Shown in pieces: positions 35,212 to 43,036 of a stretch of DNA of 64,000 nucleotides. The translations under genes and the position numbers were made by a program. Source of the stretch: Bacillota bacterium (GTDB taxonomy: Bacteria; Bacillota; UBA4882; UBA8346). The stretch is taken from positions 124,001 to 188,000 of the forward strand of contig JARKQY010000024.1 in NCBI GenBank assembly GCA_029974635.1. The letters are read 5' to 3'. The notes under the pieces are model-generated. The model searched no databases and had not been told where the DNA came from. It saw only the letters and a list, made by a program, of their open reading frames with translations. The stretch's first letter is position 1. Each line of letters opens with the position of its first letter.

Positions 35212-36009
35212 ATGAATAAAAATGACGAACAGGTAACTACTTATGGGGAGAATGAAGGCAAGGAAAAAGATTATAAAATTCGGCGAATGGAAGAACTGGG
35301 AATGAACGCATGGCCGGCTCTGGAGACCCGGTTATATGACGGTTGGATATTACGGTTTGCAAACGGTTATACCAAACGTGCCAATTCGGTAAATCCGGTT
35401 TATCATTCGTGGTTGCCTTTACAAGATAAAATAAGGTTCTGCGAGAGGCAATATCATGCCCGTGGATTGCCGGTGATTTTTAAACTGACCGGTGAGAGTC
35501 ATCCGCAGGAAATTGATGATGAATTAGAAAATAAAGGATATGCGCGGCTTGACGAAACCGCAGTCCGGGTCTTGGAGATGAAACAATATAATGTCATGAA
35601 GGCAGAAGATATAATTATTGCCAGTAGTTTTACCGGGGCATGGTTTCGAGGATTCTTGGATTGTTCCGGTTTGAATAATGCGCACCAGCTTACGGCCCAA
35701 GGAATATTAAACAGTATTAGGGGAGAAACAATTTGGGTTTGTAAAAAAGCAGACGGGAAAATTGTTGGTTGTGGCTTTGGAGTAATTGAAAGAGAATATA
35801 TGGGTATTTATGATATTGTCGTCGCGGAAGATTACCGTGGCAATGGCTATGGCCGGGATATCATGAATGGTATTTTAGGGACGGGTAAGAAAAAAGGGAC
35901 TATAACAGCATACTTGAGCGTATTTGTAGGGAACACACCCGCAGAAAGACTGTATAACCGGTTGGGATTTCGGGAAATTTACCGGTACTGGTACCGGAAG
36001 ACAGAATAG
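35212..36009 (+). CDS. GNAT-family N-acetyltransferase, two-part
   Basis: About 265 residues. The N-terminal half has the conserved block MNAWPALETRLYDGWILRFA and YTKRANSVNP found in a family of two-domain GNAT proteins. The C-terminal half is a standard GNAT domain with IVVAEDYRGNGYGRDIMNGI and ERLYNRLGFREIYRYWYR. ATG 35212 is chosen for CGGAG 6 nt upstream; an in-frame ATG at 35182 has no RBS. The substrate is unknown. Confidence 0.87.
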   Translation: MNKNDEQVTTYGENEGKEKDYKIRRMEELGMNAWPALETRLYDGWILRFANGYTKRANSVNPVYHSWLPLQDKIRFCERQYHARGLPVIFKLTGESHPQEIDDELENKGYARLDETAVRVLEMKQYNVMKAEDIIIASSFTGAWFRGFLDCSGLNNAHQLTAQGILNSIRGETIWVCKKADGKIVGCGFGVIEREYMGIYDIVVAEDYRGNGYGRDIMNGILGTGKKKGTITAYLSVFVGNTPAERLYNRLGFREIYRYWYRKTE

Positions 36010-36077
36010 TAATCAAGGGGCAGGAAAAAACAGAGTTATCAAGAAATAAAAGGGATAAAAATGACAGGGGGTATCAA

Positions 36078-37802
36078 ATGAAGCTGCAAAAGTGGTCACA
36101 AACGCCGTTTTTTTACATAACTATTTTAATTGCCTTTAGTTTATTTACGTATTTTTTTAAGGTAAATATGCCCTTAACTGATGGTGATACGGCCTTTTAT
36201 GGTCATATCGCATATAATATGGTCCGTACGGGTGATTGGCAAAGCCTCCATTTCATGGATGTCGATTATAACAATCCCGAGGAGAAAGAAGCGGCCCAAA
36301 AAATAATCGATGTAGATAAACCACCGCTCTCTATTTGGCCGATGGCTGTCTCATATAAGCTTTTTGGGTTTAACGATTTTGCAACCAAGGCCTGGCATGC
36401 GCTGTTGGCAGTAATTAGCATATTTCTTTGTTATCTCATAAGCCGGGAGTTGAGTTCCCCCAGGGCTTCGTTTTGGGCTGGCGCTGTTTTACTGACAATG
36501 GTGATGATTTTTTATTGCGGCCAAGTTCCCCAGCAAGATATTCCCATGATATTCTGCATCATGCTTAGTTTATGGGGGTTGATTCGGTTTTGCAAAGGCA
36601 ATGGCGTGGGCAATTACTATCTGTTTTGGTTGGGGATGGGATTGGGGATGTTGACCCGGGGGCTTCCGGCTATTTTTTATTTCTTGGGACCAGCCTTGCT
36701 ATTTTGGATATTACGCCAGTACATGGGGGTCCTCAATAAGCCTTTATTCCCCAATAAAAGCAGGGCGGTATTACATAGTATTGTCGGGATTCTGGTTTTT
36801 TTGATTTCCGGCGGCACTTGGTTTTTGCTGGAGTATTTACAACGCGGGCAGGCATTTATAGATTTTACAGTGAATACGGGTTTATTGCGTTTTGCCAAAA
36901 CTCCTTCTACAACAGGTCCGGAGGCGTCGTTTTTGGCGGAAATTCCGCTTTTATTGGCGGCGATGATTCCTTGGACGGGTTTCATTTGGCATGCTCTAAA
37001 ATCTGGTTGGCAGCGGCGTAAAGAGTCTGACGGCGGGTTCTTTCTTTTGCTACTCTGGTTTATTGTGGCTTTCGGACTGGCCATGGTTTCCAAGTGGAGG
37101 TTCATCCGTTACTTGTTGCCGTGTTTGCCTCCGCTGGCGATTTTAATCGGTATAATCATTGATAAAGCCTGGGAAAAAGCAATTGATGACGAGGGTAAGA
37201 GGGCTTTTCGGGCAGCCGTTATCGTAAATCTAATGATGGCAATTTTGTTCAGCGCAATTATATACTATATTTATTATGTTTTAGCCAATCAAGCGGGAAT
37301 GGAGGATATAAACCGCTTTCTCCCGGTAATCGTCCTGTTCTTGGTTGTTTTCAACCTTGCAATGATTGCGTTTTCCGGGTTCGGTTTCGCCAAGAAATAT
37401 CGTATCGGAGTAGTCTCCTTGGCATTGCTGAGTTTTATATCGTATATGATTTTATTAAATGGGCTCCACCGCCATATTGACCTGGTGAATCCTTGGCCTA
37501 AACTGGTTTCTAAAGTGACTGCAATCCGTCAACCCGATGAAAAGGTAGTGTATTTGCCAAAAGAGGGTATGCCATTCCTGGTATATTACTTAAAGGAGCA
37601 TCCTCTCCGGGTTGCGGATTTTGCCGGCTTGAACGCTGAAATTTCCGGCGGCCGGCTGCAGGGAGCTAAACGGTTTTACCTGTTCACCGACACCCGTTTT
37701 ACGGATCAGGAAATTCAAAGTCAAATCAAACCTGTGGTTGCGGTAAAATTGCTGGATGCGGCGGCATTTGGACAGAGTGCCTGGCAAATTTCCTTCAACT
37801 AA
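36078..37802 (+). CDS. ArnT-like integral membrane glycosyltransferase (GT-C fold)
   Basis: 574 residues, with about 11-12 predicted membrane helices. The first extracytoplasmic loop carries the acidic motif LTDGDTAFYGHIAYNM, typical of GT-C polyprenyl-phosphate-sugar dependent enzymes, then DKPPLSIWP as in the PMT/ArnT group. The C-terminal extracytoplasmic tail lies at about 480-574. It likely moves a sugar from an undecaprenyl carrier to lipid or protein outside the membrane. In a diderm cell, lipid A-type modification is conceivable but unproven. GGGGGTATCAA precedes ATG 36078. Confidence 0.85.
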   Translation: MKLQKWSQTPFFYITILIAFSLFTYFFKVNMPLTDGDTAFYGHIAYNMVRTGDWQSLHFMDVDYNNPEEKEAAQKIIDVDKPPLSIWPMAVSYKLFGFNDFATKAWHALLAVISIFLCYLISRELSSPRASFWAGAVLLTMVMIFYCGQVPQQDIPMIFCIMLSLWGLIRFCKGNGVGNYYLFWLGMGLGMLTRGLPAIFYFLGPALLFWILRQYMGVLNKPLFPNKSRAVLHSIVGILVFLISGGTWFLLEYLQRGQAFIDFTVNTGLLRFAKTPSTTGPEASFLAEIPLLLAAMIPWTGFIWHALKSGWQRRKESDGGFFLLLLWFIVAFGLAMVSKWRFIRYLLPCLPPLAILIGIIIDKAWEKAIDDEGKRAFRAAVIVNLMMAILFSAIIYYIYYVLANQAGMEDINRFLPVIVLFLVVFNLAMIAFSGFGFAKKYRIGVVSLALLSFISYMILLNGLHRHIDLVNPWPKLVSKVTAIRQPDEKVVYLPKEGMPFLVYYLKEHPLRVADFAGLNAEISGGRLQGAKRFYLFTDTRFTDQEIQSQIKPVVAVKLLDAAAFGQSAWQISFN

Positions 37803-37836
37803 ACCGCGACAAAATTATCCAAGAAAATGATTCAAA

Positions 37837-37864
37837 GGGGCTGTCAAAGTGTTCTGACAGCCCC
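37837..37864. terminator. Strong hairpin terminator between convergent genes
   Basis: GGGGCTGTCA pairs perfectly with TGACAGCCCC around an 8-nt loop. It is shared by the glycosyltransferase gene (+) and the hydrogenase operon (-). Confidence 0.85.
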
Positions 37865-37874
37865 CATTGTTACT

Positions 37875-39638
37875 TTAGTTTTTATCTGTTTCCGGATAAT
37901 TCTCCCGTGGAGCGTAATGGGTATGAAGCAACTCATGAGCTTTATGGCTGCCCGGTTCACCGAAAAATTCATCGTATAACATTTTCACACGGGGGTTTTC
38001 ATGGGATTTCCGGATGGGGAGATCCCGATCTTCTTCATAAATTGCCTTGGCGCGTTCCGCCCGTAAATCCAGCCAGCTTCTTACATAGGACGGCTGAATC
38101 GGCTGTCCGCCGCCATTTACACAACCGCCGGGGCAGGCCATGATTTCGATAAAATGATACTCGGCTTCGCCGTTTTTGATTTTTTCCAATAGTTGTCCGG
38201 CGTTTTTCAAGCCATGGGCTACCGCCGCCTTTAGCTTAAGCCCGCCTACTTCGATTTCCGCCTCTTTAATGCCTTCAACTCCACGGACTTGGTGGAACTC
38301 GATATTTTCTAGCGGTTTCCCTCCAAGGATCTCTGCTGCTGTCCGAAGAGCAGCTTCCATAACACCGCCGGTGGCCCCGAAGATTACACCGGCACCGGAT
38401 GCTTCACCCATGGGATCATCGAAATGACGTTCCGGAAGCTCATTGAAATTAATGGCCGCTTCCCGGATCATCCTGGCCAGTTCGCGGGTAGTCAATACCA
38501 CGTCTACATCCGGATAGCCGGTAGCAGCCAGTTCAGTGCGTTTCGCTTCAAACTTCTTTGCGGTACACGGCATAATTGATACTACAAATACTTTGGCGGG
38601 ATCTACATTCATTTTGGCCGCATAATAGGACTTGAGTAATGCCCCGAACATTTCATGGGGTGATTTGCAAGTCGATAAATTCTCCAGGAACTCCGGATAA
38701 TAATGCTCGCAATATTTGATCCACCCGGGGCTGCAGGAGGTAATCAACGGCAGCTTACCACCTTCCTTGATCCGGTGGACTAATTCGGTAACCTCTTCCA
38801 TAATGGTCAAATCTGCGGCGGTATCGGTATCAAAAACCTTGCGGAAGCCCAAACGCCGTAGTGAGGCAACCATGTTACTGGTGACCCGGGACCCGATGGG
38901 CATTCCAAACTCTTCACCCAAAGCAACCCTGACAGCGGGGGCAGTTTGAACCACAACATGAAGTTCCTTATTGGCTAAAGCCTCCCAGACTTTATCGGTA
39001 TCATCCTTCTCGCGAAGCGCACCCACCGGACACACGGTAATGCATTGGCCGCACATAGTGCAGGGAACTTCATTTAAAGATTTATGGAAAGCAGGTGAAA
39101 CGATAGTTTTAAAACCGCGCTCATTGGTATCCAAAACCGCGGTCCCCTGAACGTTTTTGCACATGCTGACACAACGCCGGCATAGCACGCATTTGTTCGG
39201 ATCACGGACAATGGATGGTGAGAAATTATCCAGCGGCAGGCGATATGTTTCACCGTCAAACCGTAAATCACCAATATTAAGCTCCTCGGCCAACCGTTGC
39301 AATTCGCAATTACGGCTCCGGACGCAGCTTAAACACTTCCGGTCATGATTGGACAATATTAGCTCCAAGGTCACTTTACGGGATTCCCTGACTGCCGGAG
39401 TTTGGGTCCAGATAACCATGCCATCGGAAACCGGAAACACACAGGCGGCCTGTAATCCCCTGAATCCCTCGATTTCTACGACGCACATTCTACAGGCACC
39501 TATTTCATTAATGTCCTTCAAAAAACATAAGGTTGGAATTGCGATGTTAGCTATTTTGGCCGCTTCCAAAACGGTAATTCCTTTGGGAACTTCGATTTTA
39601 CGAGTATCAATCGTAATATTAATCATTTCTCGATCCAT
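37875..39638 (-). CDS. hydA: [FeFe] hydrogenase catalytic subunit HydA (bifurcating type)
   Basis: 587 residues. An N-terminal [2Fe-2S] domain (cysteines at about 38, 49, 52, 66) is followed by a His-Cys3 [4Fe-4S] site (98-111, HDRKCLSCVRSRNC) and two [4Fe-4S] sites (CVLCRRCVSMC about 150; CTMCGQCITVC about 193). H-cluster motifs are TSCSPGW (300-306), MPCTAKK (356-362) and MACPGGCVNGGGQP (500-513), all intact. With HydB and HydC it would oxidise ferredoxin and NADH together to make H2, or run in reverse. The start at 39638 has AAAGGAGG 8 nt before it. Last gene of the - strand operon. Confidence 0.96.
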   Translation of the reverse strand: MDREMINITIDTRKIEVPKGITVLEAAKIANIAIPTLCFLKDINEIGACRMCVVEIEGFRGLQAACVFPVSDGMVIWTQTPAVRESRKVTLELILSNHDRKCLSCVRSRNCELQRLAEELNIGDLRFDGETYRLPLDNFSPSIVRDPNKCVLCRRCVSMCKNVQGTAVLDTNERGFKTIVSPAFHKSLNEVPCTMCGQCITVCPVGALREKDDTDKVWEALANKELHVVVQTAPAVRVALGEEFGMPIGSRVTSNMVASLRRLGFRKVFDTDTAADLTIMEEVTELVHRIKEGGKLPLITSCSPGWIKYCEHYYPEFLENLSTCKSPHEMFGALLKSYYAAKMNVDPAKVFVVSIMPCTAKKFEAKRTELAATGYPDVDVVLTTRELARMIREAAINFNELPERHFDDPMGEASGAGVIFGATGGVMEAALRTAAEILGGKPLENIEFHQVRGVEGIKEAEIEVGGLKLKAAVAHGLKNAGQLLEKIKNGEAEYHFIEIMACPGGCVNGGGQPIQPSYVRSWLDLRAERAKAIYEEDRDLPIRKSHENPRVKMLYDEFFGEPGSHKAHELLHTHYAPRENYPETDKN

Positions 39639-39733
39639 GGTTATTTCCTCCTTTAAACTGGCGAGAGAATATCGGAAAGGCCTGCCTATTCCCTTGAAGT
39701 GAAAGATTATCTATTTCTAACCTCATTCTTTCA

Positions 39734-41533
39734 TTACGCATTTTTATAAATCGCCTTGAACGGACATTTCTCCATACAAGCGCCGCATTTAATGCACTTT
39801 GTCTGATCGATGACATATGGTACGTTCTTTTCGCCTTTGATACAGCCCGCAGGACAGACACGGCTGCAAATGCCGCAGCTCCGGCAAGCCTCGGCATTGA
39901 TTACATATTGCATTAATGATTTACAAACACCGGCTAAACATTTTTTATCCTGAATATGAGCCATATATTCATTCCGGAAATAGCGTAACGTACTTAAAAT
40001 GGGGTTGGGGGCCGATTGCCCCAAACCGCATAAAGCGGAGACCCGGATGTTTTTGGCAAGAATTTCTAGTTTGTCGATATCCTCCGCAGTGCCCTTTCCA
40101 TCGGTAATCCGTTGCAGGATCTCCAGCATCCGTTTGGTGCCGATCCGGCAAGGTGGACATTTGCCGCAGGATTCATCAGCGGTAAACTCCAAGAAAAACT
40201 TGGCCAGGTCAACCATGCAGGTGTCTTCATCCATAATAATCAAACCGCCGGAGCCCATCATTGCTCCCAGTTGAACCAGTGAATTATAGTCAATGGCTAC
40301 ATCCACATGACTCGCAGGAATACATCCGCCGGAAGGACCTCCGATTTGGGCTGCTTTGAATTCTTTGCCATTGGGAATCCCACCGCCGATTTCGTAGACT
40401 ACCTCCCGTAGGGTAGTTCCAATGGGAATTTCGACCAAACCGGTGTTTTGAATTTTACCGCCCACCGCAAACACTTTAGTACCTTTGCTCTTTTCGGAGC
40501 CGATGCTGGAAAACCATTGAGCGCCTTTTAAAATGATGGCCGGAATGTTGGCATAAGATTCCACATTATTTAGCAGGGTCGGTTTTTGCCAAAGGCCTTT
40601 TACTGCCGGAAATGGCGGTCGCGGCCGGGGTTCACCCCGTTTCCCCTCGATGGAGGTCATTAAGGCGGTCTCCTCACCGCAGACAAAAGCTCCTGCTCCC
40701 AAACGGATTTCCAAATCAAAATTAAATCCGGTACCGAATATGTCTTTACCCAGCAATCCGTGCTCCTTGGCCTGGGCAATGGCAATGTTCAGCCGTTTTA
40801 CGGCAATGGGATATTCGGCGCGGACATAGATATATCCCTGGTTGGAATCCACAGCGAAGCCTGCAATGGTCATCGCTTCAATAACTGAATGAGGATCTCC
40901 CTCCAGAATGCTCCGATCCATAAATGCTCCCGGGTCACCCTCGTCCGCATTGCAGCAAACATATTTCTGGTCTCCCTTGGCACGGGCGGTGAATTCCCAT
41001 TTGACTCCGGTGGGAAATCCCGCTCCACCCCTGCCTCTTAAGCCAGACTCTTTGACCACTTCAATTACCTGTTCGGGTGTCATTCCAGTTAGAACTTTGG
41101 CCAAAGCCTGATAGCCGTCATAAGCGATATATTCCTCTATGGATTCGGGATTAATCACGCCACAGTTGCGCAAGGCGATACGGACCTGGCGTTTAAAAAA
41201 GTCAACTTGATCCAGGGATTTAATAACGCTATCCAGATTGATATTTTCTCCGCCTAAAAGGCGATTGACCACATTCCCCCGGATGATGTGTTCGGTTACG
41301 ATTTCGGTAACATCTTCAATGCGTACCATGGTATATATGACGCCGGAAGGATAAATGATGACCACCGGGCCTTGGGAACACTGGTCGATGCAACCGGTCT
41401 GAACTACTGTAAGTTCCTCTTCCAGTTTATTCTTCTTTATTTGCGTTTTAAATTCGTCATAAATTGCCTGCGCGTTCTGGGAATTACATTTTTCCCCGTT
41501 ACAAACCAGGATGTGCGCGCGATAAATATTCAT
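39734..41533 (-). CDS. hydB: Hydrogenase/diaphorase subunit HydB (NuoF-like)
   Basis: 599 residues. An N-terminal thioredoxin-like [2Fe-2S] domain (about 1-90) is followed by the NuoF FMN/NADH domain (GRGGAGFPTGVKWEF; NADEGDPGAFMDRSILEGDP), an SLBB region, the [4Fe-4S] site SCGKCPPCRIGTKRM, and two C-terminal ferredoxin clusters (CRSCGICSRVC; CIKCGACMEKC). This is the flavin subunit where electrons from NADH and ferredoxin are split or joined. GGAGGG precedes ATG 41533. A 95-nt gap separates it from hydA. Confidence 0.96.
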   Translation of the reverse strand: MNIYRAHILVCNGEKCNSQNAQAIYDEFKTQIKKNKLEEELTVVQTGCIDQCSQGPVVIIYPSGVIYTMVRIEDVTEIVTEHIIRGNVVNRLLGGENINLDSVIKSLDQVDFFKRQVRIALRNCGVINPESIEEYIAYDGYQALAKVLTGMTPEQVIEVVKESGLRGRGGAGFPTGVKWEFTARAKGDQKYVCCNADEGDPGAFMDRSILEGDPHSVIEAMTIAGFAVDSNQGYIYVRAEYPIAVKRLNIAIAQAKEHGLLGKDIFGTGFNFDLEIRLGAGAFVCGEETALMTSIEGKRGEPRPRPPFPAVKGLWQKPTLLNNVESYANIPAIILKGAQWFSSIGSEKSKGTKVFAVGGKIQNTGLVEIPIGTTLREVVYEIGGGIPNGKEFKAAQIGGPSGGCIPASHVDVAIDYNSLVQLGAMMGSGGLIIMDEDTCMVDLAKFFLEFTADESCGKCPPCRIGTKRMLEILQRITDGKGTAEDIDKLEILAKNIRVSALCGLGQSAPNPILSTLRYFRNEYMAHIQDKKCLAGVCKSLMQYVINAEACRSCGICSRVCPAGCIKGEKNVPYVIDQTKCIKCGACMEKCPFKAIYKNA

Positions 41534-41589
41534 TCAAATCCCTCCAAAATAACGCCAAAGTTATTGTTATAAGATCTGTGACCGACAAT

Positions 41590-41958
41590 TTAATTGGGCG
41601 CCGATAACGCTGCTCCAATGGTATAATCCAAACATATCCGGCCGTTTACAATGTGTTCAGCCACAATACGGGCTGCTTTCTGAGGATCTACTTTTGCATA
41701 AGTAACCCGCCGTCCTAAGGGGTCAATGACTTCAACCAGCGGTTCCAAACGGCAGGATCCGATGCAGCCGGTGATTGTTAGATCCACATTGGATAACTCC
41801 CTTTGTTTTATTTCTTCGGCTAATGTATTAAACACCGGTTTGGCGCCGGCCGCAATTCCGCAAGTAGCCATACCGACCATGACCCGGAAACCGTTATTTC
41901 CGGAGATACGTGCTAGGGCATCCTTTTTAATTTGGTTTAATTCTGCGATGGATTTCAT
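41590..41958 (-). CDS. Thioredoxin-like [2Fe-2S] ferredoxin in hydrogenase operon
   Basis: 122 residues with four cluster cysteines, GMATCGIAAGA and TITGCIGSCRLEP, in a thioredoxin-like fold related to the HydB N-terminal domain. It lies between hydC and hydB and has its own AAGGAGG. Similar small proteins occur in some bifurcating hydrogenase operons as an extra electron-transfer subunit. It is not essential in the three-subunit form, so its exact role is inferred. Confidence 0.88.
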   Translation of the reverse strand: MKSIAELNQIKKDALARISGNNGFRVMVGMATCGIAAGAKPVFNTLAEEIKQRELSNVDLTITGCIGSCRLEPLVEVIDPLGRRVTYAKVDPQKAARIVAEHIVNGRICLDYTIGAALSAPN

Positions 41959-41981
41959 GGAAATGGCCTCCTTATTCCGGT

Positions 41982-42482
41982 TTAAACCGGTCGCTCCTGA
42001 TATTTGCGAATGATTCCCTCGATTTGATCCGCGGTTAATGTCCCGTAAACCTCATCATTAATCATAATTACCGGGGCCAAACCGCAAGCGCCAATACAGC
42101 GGCATACATCCAGGGAAAAAAGTCCGTCTTCAGTGCAATCGCCAATATCAACCCCCAATTTCTCCTTTAATTTATCAAGAATTGAATTGGCGCCCTTGAC
42201 ATAACAGGCGGTTCCCATGCATACTTGGATTTTAAATTTCCCTTTCGGCATTAAGGAAAACTGTGTATAGAAGGTGACAACCCCGTAAATTTCAGCTAAT
42301 GGAACGTTGAGCCCTTCGGAAATGGCTTTTTGAACCTCGATAGGCAGATGGCCGTATAATTCCTGGGCTTCATGCAATACCGGTATCAAGGCGCCGTTGG
42401 TATTCCGGTACTTGGTGATAATTTGCCGCAGTTTTTCAGCCCGCGGATCATCCAAGTGAGCATTACATTTACATGCAGACAT
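41982..42482 (-). CDS. hydC: Hydrogenase subunit HydC (NuoE-like)
   Basis: 166 residues with the NuoE [2Fe-2S] cysteines in VCMGTACYVKGA and LDVCRCIGACGLAPV and an N-terminal helical bundle (LIPVLHEAQELYGHLP). ATG 42482 has AAAGGAG 8 nt upstream; the open frame to 42536 lacks one. First gene of the operon, preceded by a leader with three Rex-like operators. An extra Cys pair at the very N-terminus (MSACKC) is unusual but not interpretable. Confidence 0.94.
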   Translation of the reverse strand: MSACKCNAHLDDPRAEKLRQIITKYRNTNGALIPVLHEAQELYGHLPIEVQKAISEGLNVPLAEIYGVVTFYTQFSLMPKGKFKIQVCMGTACYVKGANSILDKLKEKLGVDIGDCTEDGLFSLDVCRCIGACGLAPVIMINDEVYGTLTADQIEGIIRKYQERPV

Positions 42483-42518
42483 TAACAATTCTCCTTTCGC
42501 CACTGAAACATTTCGACT

Positions 42519-42536
42519 TTGTTTAAAATTTAACAA
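42519..42536. promoter_or_regulatory. Rex-like operator 1
   Basis: TTGTTTAAAATTTAACAA, an 18-bp palindrome with one mismatch to TTGTTAA-N4-TTAACAA, the site recognised by the NADH/NAD+ sensing repressor Rex in clostridia. 37 bp upstream of the hydC start. Confidence 0.7.
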
Positions 42537-42541
42537 ACTTA

Positions 42542-42571
42542 TTAAAAAAATTCAGCCGGATTGAATCGGCT
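42542..42571 (-). terminator. Attenuator-like hairpin in hydrogenase leader
   Basis: Read on -, AGCCG and CGGCT form a short stem followed by GAA and seven T. It lies between the candidate promoter and hydC, so it could attenuate readthrough. The stem is only 5 bp, extendable with weak pairs. Confidence 0.45.
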
Positions 42572-42631
42572 AAATCTATTACCATGGTCCCTTGGAAATA
42601 GAAGTTCGTTGTGTCCGTCATTGAGGTTGAT

Positions 42632-42649
42632 TTGTTCTTATTTTCACAA
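42632..42649. promoter_or_regulatory. Rex-like operator 2
   Basis: TTGTTCTTATTTTCACAA: the right half TTCACAA is perfect for the Rex consensus and the left half keeps TTGT. Same 18-bp length as the other two sites. Confidence 0.55.
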
Positions 42650-42699
42650 ATTAGATGAATAAAAAATCATCCCACTTAGTTTACATAATCATTCATATA

Positions 42700-42717
42700 T
42701 TGTTATAATTTTCACAA
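42700..42717. promoter_or_regulatory. Rex-like operator 3
   Basis: TTGTTATAATTTTCACAA: both TTGT-type half sites are present with the standard 18-bp spacing. It is about 50 bp downstream of the candidate - strand promoter. Confidence 0.6.
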
Positions 42718-42767
42718 AGTTGAACAAAAATAAAAGACAAACTTTCATTACATTTTATTTAAAATTA

Positions 42768-42795
42768 ATTATAGCATAAAACCAGATAAAAACAA
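42768..42795 (-). promoter_or_regulatory. Candidate extended -10 promoter for the hydrogenase operon
   Basis: On -, TTGTTT, a 16-nt spacer and TATAAT, with TGC just before the -10 box. It implies a leader of about 280 nt before hydC. Other start sites nearer hydC are not excluded. Confidence 0.5.
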
Positions 42796-42930
42796 GGTTA
42801 AAAATTCGTAAACACCTTAGAGCAAACGGCCTTTTTTTACCGGCATAGTGATGTTCATCTTGATGCTGATCCGGGAGGATTTTTTAGCCAACCGGAGAAG
42901 TTTCTACTTGGGAGACAATATTTAAGCCTC

Positions 42931-43013
42931 GCTCCGGCAAGTACATTACGGATTGGATTTGCGACAGAATCCAGCAAGTTCGCATCGGAGCAATTTTGAA
43001 GGTTACTTGCCGG
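42931..43013 (+). promoter_or_regulatory. Structured leader with two mutually exclusive pairings
   Basis: CCGGCAAGTA at 42934-42943 is an exact complement of TACTTGCCGG at 43004-43013. The overlapping GCTCCG (42931-42936) can instead pair with CGGAGC (42986-42991). A smaller GGATT/AATCC stem lies inside. It immediately precedes the metalloprotease gene. No known riboswitch class is recognised. Confidence 0.45.
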
Positions 43014-43036
43014 ATTCATGTCAAAGTCATAAGTTA

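Noticed and set aside
38176..38427. Frames on + opposite hydA
   Set aside because: hydA is unambiguous on -, and the + frames have no motifs or ribosome binding sites.
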